Of a stretch of DNA of 31,937 nucleotides, positions 27,557 to 31,937 are shown one piece after another. How positions within the stretch are numbered: the stretch's first letter is position 1; each line of letters opens with the position of its first letter. A program made the position numbers and the translations under genes. The stretch lies in the IMG/VR virus record IMGVR_UViG_3300047668_000712, positions 1-31,937 of that record; one strand, written 5' to 3'. The DNA comes from a virus. A model generated the notes under the pieces. That model had not been told where the DNA came from. It saw only the letters and a list, made by a program, of their open reading frames with translations, and did no database searches.

Positions 27557-28144
27557 ATGAAGATTGAAAAGGTAAAAATAAATAGCATCACAGAAAACCC
27601 TGATAACCCTAGAACAATAAAAGGTGAAAAATTTAACAAATTAGTTAAGAGTATAAAAGACTTTCCTGAAATGTTAAAAATTAGACCAATTGTTGTAAAT
27701 GATGACAATGTGATACTTGGCGGAAATATGAGATATAAGGCGAGTATTCGAGCAGGTTTAAGTGAAGTCCATATTATTAGAGCAAGTGGCTTGACAGATG
27801 AGCAACAGAAGGAATTTATAGCAAAGGACAATGTAGGTTTTGGCGAATGGGATTGGGATGTTTTAGCTAATGAATGGGATGTAGAAAAGCTTGAAGATTG
27901 GGGTATTGAAGTACCATCTTTAAATGATTTTATGGATGAACACGAACCTGAAATAGAATTTAGCGAGTTTTTAGATGAAAGCAATAACTATGTGGTTTTG
28001 TTCTTTAAAAATGATATTGATTGGCTACAAGCGCAAACTCATTTTAGTTTAAAATCAGTAAGCTCTAAACGTTCAAACGGAAAGGCTTGGAGTAAAGGAA
28101 TCGGACGAGTAATTAATGGAGCAGAATATTTAAACAAAAAATAA
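27557..28144 (+). CDS. ParB/Srx-fold N-terminal domain protein
   Basis: 195 aa. NPDNPRTI (14-21), LVKSIKDF, PIVVNDDNVILGGNMRYKASI (about 44-64) and GGNMRYKA at 55-62 match the ParB N-terminal nuclease-like fold (GG(N/H)xR motif). Such phage ParB-domain proteins can be nucleases or CTP/DNA-binding adaptors and are common beside DNA methyltransferases and modification genes. It lacks the ParB central HTH. First gene behind the late element at 27544; overlaps the methyltransferase start by one base. Confidence 0.75.
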   Translation: MKIEKVKINSITENPDNPRTIKGEKFNKLVKSIKDFPEMLKIRPIVVNDDNVILGGNMRYKASIRAGLSEVHIIRASGLTDEQQKEFIAKDNVGFGEWDWDVLANEWDVEKLEDWGIEVPSLNDFMDEHEPEIEFSEFLDESNNYVVLFFKNDIDWLQAQTHFSLKSVSSKRSNGKAWSKGIGRVINGAEYLNKK

Positions 28145-28719
28145 TGCAAAATAATTTAAAAGAAGTTAGGGAACGTATTTATTTTAATAAATCAACATTA
28201 AAAGATATTGAATTTGATATTTTAAACAGGCGACATATTGAAAGATATGCTTTAATTAGACAGTATTTGTATGGTGATGTTTTAGATGTGAGTTGTGGCT
28301 CAGGATATGGCTCTTATTTAGTTTCTAATAACCCTGACATAAATAGTGTGCTAGGTTTGGATATAAGCAAAGAAGGTATTGATTGGGCTAAAGCTAATTT
28401 TGAAACTGAAAAGGTAAAATTCCTGCAAAAGAGAATTGAAGACCATACAAGTAAAGCAGATGTTTTAGTAAGTATTGAAACAATTGAACATTTAGAAAAT
28501 CCGCATATATTAAATGATTTAGCAGAAAGGTGTCAGGTTGACCAAATAATTGTTTCTTACCCAAGTAAAAAAACAACTCATTATAATTCATTTCATTTTA
28601 GTGATTTTATAGATGACGAAATTATTAGAATATTCTCAAATTTTAAACTTGTGGATGTTATAGATTTACACAGAGAATGTAGAATTTTAAAATTACAAAG
28701 ATATGATTCAAGTTTATAG
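28144..28719 (+). CDS. Class I SAM-dependent methyltransferase
   Basis: 191 aa. Motif I VLDVSCGSGYG (46-56), D73 in GLDISKEG (acidic loop) and SIETIEHL (110-117) show a Rossmann-fold class I SAM methyltransferase. There is no (N/D/S)PPY motif of the amino-methyl DNA methyltransferases, so its target may be a small molecule, a modified base, or a sugar. The next gene begins inside its end (overlap 17 nt). Its pairing with the glycosyltransferase suggests a joint modification step. Confidence 0.75.
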   Translation: MQNNLKEVRERIYFNKSTLKDIEFDILNRRHIERYALIRQYLYGDVLDVSCGSGYGSYLVSNNPDINSVLGLDISKEGIDWAKANFETEKVKFLQKRIEDHTSKADVLVSIETIEHLENPHILNDLAERCQVDQIIVSYPSKKTTHYNSFHFSDFIDDEIIRIFSNFKLVDVIDLHRECRILKLQRYDSSL

Positions 28720-29446
28720 CCCAAGTTACAAAAGAGCAGGTATTTGCAAAACTCATAAATATCTGCCCTTTATAACCTATGTGGTTATGGAAAGCGAAGC
28801 AGAAGATTACAAAAAAGTTCACGATAAAATTTGGGTAATACCTGATGAGGTACAAGGAAATTTAGCAAGAGTTTGGAACTACATAAAGGACAATTCTGAA
28901 TCTAAAAATATAGTCACAATAGATGACGACATAAAATATATAGGCAGATGGAATGGTGAAAAACAAAACAAATTAGATGCGGACGGGGTTTTAAGCCTAA
29001 TACAAGAGGGTTTCCAATTAGCTGAAGATTTGGATGTTAAATATTGGGGACTAAATTGTTTAATGGATAAGGGCTCATATAGGGAATATACTCCATTTGG
29101 AACTGTATCTTACATAGGTGGACCATTTCAAGCACACGCAGATAATGATTTACGATACGATGAAGAAATACCTTTAAAAGAAGATTACGATATGACGTTG
29201 CAAATATTGAGTAAATACAGAAAAAATCTTAGATTAAATATGTACCATTATGTTTGTGAACAAGCAACAATAGTTGGCGGATGTGCTGATTACAGAAATG
29301 TAGATAAAGAAAAAGAAATGAATATTTTGTTGCAAAAAAAATGGGGTTCTAAAATAATAAAACAAGATAATAGTCAAAAGAAAAATAGCAGGAAAAGAAA
29401 ATACGATTTTAACCCAATATTAAAAGTACCAATAAAAGGCATCTAA
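28703..29446 (+). CDS. TET-associated-type glycosyltransferase (TAGT-like)
   Basis: 247 aa. SPSYKRAG (6-13), IDDD (73-76; a DxD-like metal/nucleotide-sugar motif), GGPFQA (139-144) and LRYDEEIPLKEDYD (150-163) match the pattern of the phage TET-associated glycosyltransferase family, which is proposed to glycosylate modified DNA bases. Predicted activity is sugar transfer to hydroxylated bases or another acceptor. No TET/JBP oxygenase or hydroxymethyl-pyrimidine synthase is visible here, so the acceptor is unclear. Overlaps the methyltransferase, so both are co-translated. Confidence 0.7.
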   Translation: MIQVYSPSYKRAGICKTHKYLPFITYVVMESEAEDYKKVHDKIWVIPDEVQGNLARVWNYIKDNSESKNIVTIDDDIKYIGRWNGEKQNKLDADGVLSLIQEGFQLAEDLDVKYWGLNCLMDKGSYREYTPFGTVSYIGGPFQAHADNDLRYDEEIPLKEDYDMTLQILSKYRKNLRLNMYHYVCEQATIVGGCADYRNVDKEKEMNILLQKKWGSKIIKQDNSQKKNSRKRKYDFNPILKVPIKGI

Positions 29447-29602
29447 ATGGAATCTAAAATAATATTAACTTCAATAAATGGAAAAGATGCTTACAAGAAA
29501 GGAGTTGACGGTTACTGTTATACATTTAATAAAAACGAAAAAAGTAGAATAAAAGCATATGATAATGCTAATAAATCTTACATAAGCAATGGACGAAAGT
29601 AG
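29447..29602 (+). CDS. Small protein before terminase (51 aa)
   Basis: 51 aa, beginning MESKIILTSINGKDAYKKG and Lys/Asn/Tyr-rich. It starts directly after the glycosyltransferase stop codon and overlaps the terminase small subunit start by 14 nt, indicating coupled translation. Too short for a firm identification. Confidence 0.55.
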   Translation: MESKIILTSINGKDAYKKGVDGYCYTFNKNEKSRIKAYDNANKSYISNGRK

Positions 29603-29948
29603 ACACATAAAAAAGGAATCATTATTAAAATCATTAGAGCAGAGTTTGGGTATTGTGACGGTAGCTTGTAAGAAAGCAAACATACCTAGAAGTACGTATT
29701 ATAAATGGCTAAAAGAAGATGAGGCATTCGCTATTGAAGTTAAGGATATTGAAAACATTGCTTTAGATTTTGCAGAGTCACAATTGCATAAACAGATTGG
29801 TGCGGATAACACAAGTGCTACCATATTCTATTTAAAGACTAAAGGTAAAAATAGGGGGTACATTGAAAGGCAAGAGATAACAGGTGCTGATGGTATGCCT
29901 ACTAATTTTCAAATTGAAATAATTGGAGCAACTAAAGATAAAGACTAA
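29589..29948 (+). CDS. terS: Terminase small subunit
   Basis: 119 aa. An N-terminal HTH (about 18-45, LEQSLGIVTVACKKANIPRSTYYKWLKED) is typical of small terminases binding packaging sites; the segment TSATIFYLKTKGKNRGYIER (about 80-99, used as motif) fits the family. It would recognise phage DNA and present it to TerL. It overlaps the TerL frame by 26 nt and lies next to it, the usual order. Confidence 0.75.
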   Translation: MDESRHIKKESLLKSLEQSLGIVTVACKKANIPRSTYYKWLKEDEAFAIEVKDIENIALDFAESQLHKQIGADNTSATIFYLKTKGKNRGYIERQEITGADGMPTNFQIEIIGATKDKD

Positions 29949-31086
29949 TATAGTTTACGACCATTTATTAAGAACAGATAAAAAAATTGTAGTTGAGCAA
30001 GGCGGAACAAGGTCAGGCAAAACTTACAATATTTTGTTGTGGATTATATTCGAGTACTGTACACGTAATGAAAATAAGATTGTAACGATTTGTAGAAAGT
30101 CATTCCCATCACTTAGGGCAACTGTTATGAGAGATTTTATTAGCATATTACAAGGACAGAATATGTACAAAGAAAGTAATCATAACAAGTCTAATTCTGA
30201 ATATTATCTATTTGGAAACCTGATTGAATTTATTTCACTTGACCAACCTCAAAAGGTCAGGGGACGGAAAAGGGATTTACTATTTGTGAATGAAGGAAAC
30301 GAATTGTATTACGAAGATATGCAACAATTACTCTTTAGAACTCAAGACAGGGTAATATTAGACTTTAATCCATCAGACGAATACCATTGGATATACGATA
30401 AACTAATTACAAGGGCTGACTGTGTTTTTCATAAAACAACTTATTTAGACAATCCTTTTATTGAACAAACTATTATTGATGAAATAGAAAGACTAAAAGA
30501 TACAGATGAACAGTATTGGCAAATCTATGGACTAGGTGAAAGGGCTTCAAGTAGGTCTACAATCTTCAATTACACAGAAGTCAACCAAATCCCTATTGAA
30601 GCAAATTTAGTGGCATACGGAATGGATTTCGGTTATACGAATGACCCGAGCACTTTGGTTTCAGTTTATACTTGGGATTATAACCTTTATGTGAAGGAGC
30701 ATCTTTACAGAACTCAAATGACAACTCAAGACATAAACACGTTTCTAAGGGACGAAGAACTTGAAAGTAACCCAATATATGCTGATAGTGCAGAACCTCG
30801 CTTAATCGAAGAATTAAGACGTATGGGACATAATGTATTCTCAAGTGTAAAAGGTAAAAATTCCATCAATGCAGGAATTGATTTATTAAAGAGATACAAG
30901 ATACACATACTTAAAGATTCTACAAATGCTATTTCAGAGTTTAGAAACTATAAATGGAAGGAAGACAAAAGCGGTACACTAACAAATGTACCTGAAGATA
31001 AGCATAACCATATTATTGACCCAACACGTTACGCTACTTATTCTATTTTGTCAAGACCAAACTTTGGAAAATATACCCTACATTAA
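29923..31086 (+). CDS. terL: Terminase large subunit
   Basis: 387 aa. Walker A GGTRSGKT (27-34), Walker B-like DLLFVNEGNE (118-127) and the nuclease-domain segment GMDFGYTNDPS (about 233-243, with D235) define a PBSX-type packaging ATPase/nuclease. The start is the TTG at 29923, directly after an in-frame TAA; there is no ATG before Walker A, so a non-ATG start is required. The 26-nt overlap with terS favours coupling. It is slightly short but has both domains. Confidence 0.85.
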   Translation: MEQLKIKTNIVYDHLLRTDKKIVVEQGGTRSGKTYNILLWIIFEYCTRNENKIVTICRKSFPSLRATVMRDFISILQGQNMYKESNHNKSNSEYYLFGNLIEFISLDQPQKVRGRKRDLLFVNEGNELYYEDMQQLLFRTQDRVILDFNPSDEYHWIYDKLITRADCVFHKTTYLDNPFIEQTIIDEIERLKDTDEQYWQIYGLGERASSRSTIFNYTEVNQIPIEANLVAYGMDFGYTNDPSTLVSVYTWDYNLYVKEHLYRTQMTTQDINTFLRDEELESNPIYADSAEPRLIEELRRMGHNVFSSVKGKNSINAGIDLLKRYKIHILKDSTNAISEFRNYKWKEDKSGTLTNVPEDKHNHIIDPTRYATYSILSRPNFGKYTLH

Positions 31087-31104
31087 AATCTTTTTTTAAA
31101 ATAA

Positions 31105-31147
31105 GTTATAAAATGCTTTGTTGATAACTTTTAATCATATATCTTTG
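31105..31147 (+). promoter_or_regulatory. Composite early promoter without downstream box
   Basis: GTTAT-N14-ATAAC frame (31105-31128) with TTTG at 31117-31120, then 19 nt, then TATCTTTG (31140-31147). TGTTGATAA (31119-31127) differs from the DnaA box reverse complement at one base. The TGGCAATTAAGTCA box is absent; the leader is GTGTATAATTAA, shared with 20052. It follows the TerL stop by 18 nt and drives 31170 onward. Confidence 0.8.
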
Positions 31148-31169
31148 GTGTATAATTAAAAACAATATT

Positions 31170-31313
31170 ATGAAAATTTCAAAAGAACAATTAATCAAAC
31201 TTTCAAATTTAAGAACTAATTTAATTGAATTGTACAACAAAAATGAAGGTGGAATCAACTACACAATGATTAGAGATTTAGACGAAACAATTGAAGAAAT
31301 CATTAAAAAATAA
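31170..31313 (+). CDS. Small early-type protein (47 aa)
   Basis: 47 aa; begins MKISKEQLIKLSNLRTNLIEL and is an all-helix, charged small protein. The first seven residues resemble those of the junction gene (MKISDKQRKLI), possibly a shared ancestry or just similar composition. First gene behind the promoter at 31105-31147. Confidence 0.55.
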   Translation: MKISKEQLIKLSNLRTNLIELYNKNEGGINYTMIRDLDETIEEIIKK

Positions 31314-31318
31314 ATATT

Positions 31319-31465
31319 ATGACAGAAGCACAGAGAGACCAAAAAAAGATTGAGAGAATAGAGGGTTTAAAAGTTATGCAAGAGTTGCAAAAGGACTTAG
31401 GAAATACCACAAGGGCTGAAATGATGCAGTCAAAAATTGATATATTAACTTCACAATTAAAATAG
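31319..31465 (+). CDS. Small early-type helical protein (48 aa)
   Basis: 48 aa, charged and helical throughout (MTEAQRDQKKIERIEGL...). Starts 5 nt after the preceding stop; its stop codon lies inside the AGAACA box of the next gene (TAGAACA). Function unknown. Confidence 0.55.
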   Translation: MTEAQRDQKKIERIEGLKVMQELQKDLGNTTRAEMMQSKIDILTSQLK

Positions 31466-31471
31466 AACATT

Positions 31472-31735
31472 ATGGGATTCAGATACAATTCAAACGAAGA
31501 TATAAAAGTAGCATTAAAAGACAGTAACGGGATTCGTTTAACGTATGAATTAATGCATATAAAAAATAACATTATAAACAATTATGTGATTCAGGCAAAA
31601 ATTGGTGGTTTACTTGACTGTAAAGAAAGGGGACTTTTTATAATAGCAACATCGTGTGAACGGTTGAATAATAATGAAGAAACTATGACAGATGAATATG
31701 CAATAGATTTATTAGAAGATTATTTACAAGAATAG
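31472..31735 (+). CDS. Small early-type protein (87 aa)
   Basis: 87 aa; AGAACA (31464-31469) ends two bases before the ATG. Mixed strand/helix protein with a beta-like middle (YVIQAKIGGLLDCKERGLFIIATSC) and acidic end. No family recognised. Its stop codon overlaps the start of the GTTAT frame of the next promoter. Confidence 0.65.
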   Translation: MGFRYNSNEDIKVALKDSNGIRLTYELMHIKNNIINNYVIQAKIGGLLDCKERGLFIIATSCERLNNNEETMTDEYAIDLLEDYLQE

Positions 31736-31796
31736 TTATTAAATGCTTTGTGGATAACTAAAAAAGTATTATCTTTGAATAATGGCAATTAAGTCA
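31735..31796 (+). promoter_or_regulatory. Composite early promoter, copy 3, with exact DnaA box
   Basis: GTTAT-N14-ATAAC frame (31735-31758); TTTG (31747-31750), 19 nt, TATCTTTG (31770-31777); TGGCAATTAAGTCA at 31783-31796, again 5 nt after the -7 box. TGTGGATAA (31749-31757) is an exact DnaA box reverse complement at the same place as in copy 2. It drives the gene that crosses the circular junction. Confidence 0.85.
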
Positions 31797-31816
31797 TTGT
31801 TTAAAAACAGAACAAA

Positions 31817-31937
31817 ATGAAGATTTCAGACAAACAAAGAAAGTTAATTCAAGATTACTTAGAGTACTACTATTCTAAGCATCACAAATCAACTGAAAAA
31901 TTATCTTTGAAAAATCAGTTAGAACTACTGTATCATT
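31817..31937 (+). CDS. Small early-type protein, 5' part (gene crosses the circular junction)
   Basis: The ATG at 31817 starts a 65-aa gene that continues into 2-190 of the window start once the 113-bp overlap is joined. AGAACA (31809-31814) ends two bases before it. See the 3' part at 2-190. It is the first gene behind promoter copy 3. Confidence 0.8.
   Translation, partial: MKISDKQRKLIQDYLEYYYSKHHKSTEKLSLKNQLELLYH
31825..31937. repeat. Terminal direct repeat, right copy (circular junction)
   Basis: Exact copy of bases 1-113 at the other end. See the left copy. Cutting one of the two copies yields the circular 31,824-bp unit. Confidence 0.95.

Noticed and set aside
1-31937. Integrase, lysogeny repressor, tRNA or CRISPR array
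   Set aside because: I looked for tyrosine/serine recombinase motifs, Cro/CI-type HTH genes, cloverleaf segments and regular repeat-spacer arrays and found none; the repeats in the fibre gene are coding, not CRISPR.

Overview
The window is a complete, small, AT-rich tailed-phage genome. Its first 113 bases recur exactly as its last 113, so it is a circular (or circularly permuted) molecule of about 31,824 bp opened inside a small gene. Every gene I can support lies on the + strand. The host is most likely a member of the Bacteroidota, probably Flavobacteriia: the recognisable promoters match the Bacteroidetes pattern (TTTG, then 19-20 nt, then TANNTTTG), starts have A-rich leaders without Shine-Dalgarno sequences, and the structural proteins look like those of Bacteroidetes phages. 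I see no integrase, excisionase or CI-type repressor, no tRNA and no CRISPR array, so a lytic lifestyle is the simpler reading.

Layout. (1) 31.1 kb through the junction to 1.56 kb: very small early-type genes, several Cys-rich, expressed from composite promoters at 868-910, 31105-31147 and 31735-31777. (2) 1.56-1.74 kb: a strong terminator with competing upstream pairings (possible attenuator), then a repeated ACGTTATATA element. (3) 1.7-9 kb: tail module (assembly chaperone with probable -1 frameshift, tail-completion proteins, large FN3 tail protein, tape measure). (4) 9-12 kb: prohead protease, scaffold-like protein, major capsid protein and probable tail-tube protein, with terminators after the last two. 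(5) 12.1-18.1 kb: portal with an unusual C-terminal extension, connector-like protein, and a 929-aa fibre with a YadA-like beta-roll. (6) 18.1-19.9 kb: M15 endolysin, two small membrane proteins (one GTA-type holin) and a NinG-like protein. (7) 19.9-27 kb: replication and recombination module and small early genes: SSB, RecA-like ATPase, sigma-like protein, two PD-(D/E)XK-like proteins, MazG-like protein and a FEN-type exonuclease. There is no DNA polymerase or primase. (8) 27.0-31.1 kb: DnaA domain IV-like protein, ParB-like protein, SAM methyltransferase, TET-associated-type glycosyltransferase, and both terminase subunits.

The most interesting signal is regulatory. Two repeated cis-element families divide the genome. 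Early-type genes carry a composite promoter (GTTAT-N14-ATAAC around the -33 box, TANNTTTG, and in three of four copies TGGCAATTAAGTCA exactly 5 nt downstream) and often an AGAACA box 1-3 nt before the start codon. Late-type genes (tail, protease, scaffold, portal operon, ParB/packaging operon) carry ACGTTATATA or a close variant just before the start codon. Two early promoters contain an exact DnaA box (TGTGGATAA) at the same position, and the phage encodes a DnaA domain IV-like DNA-binding protein and a sigma-like protein. These are candidates, not proven, for the proteins acting on the two element families.
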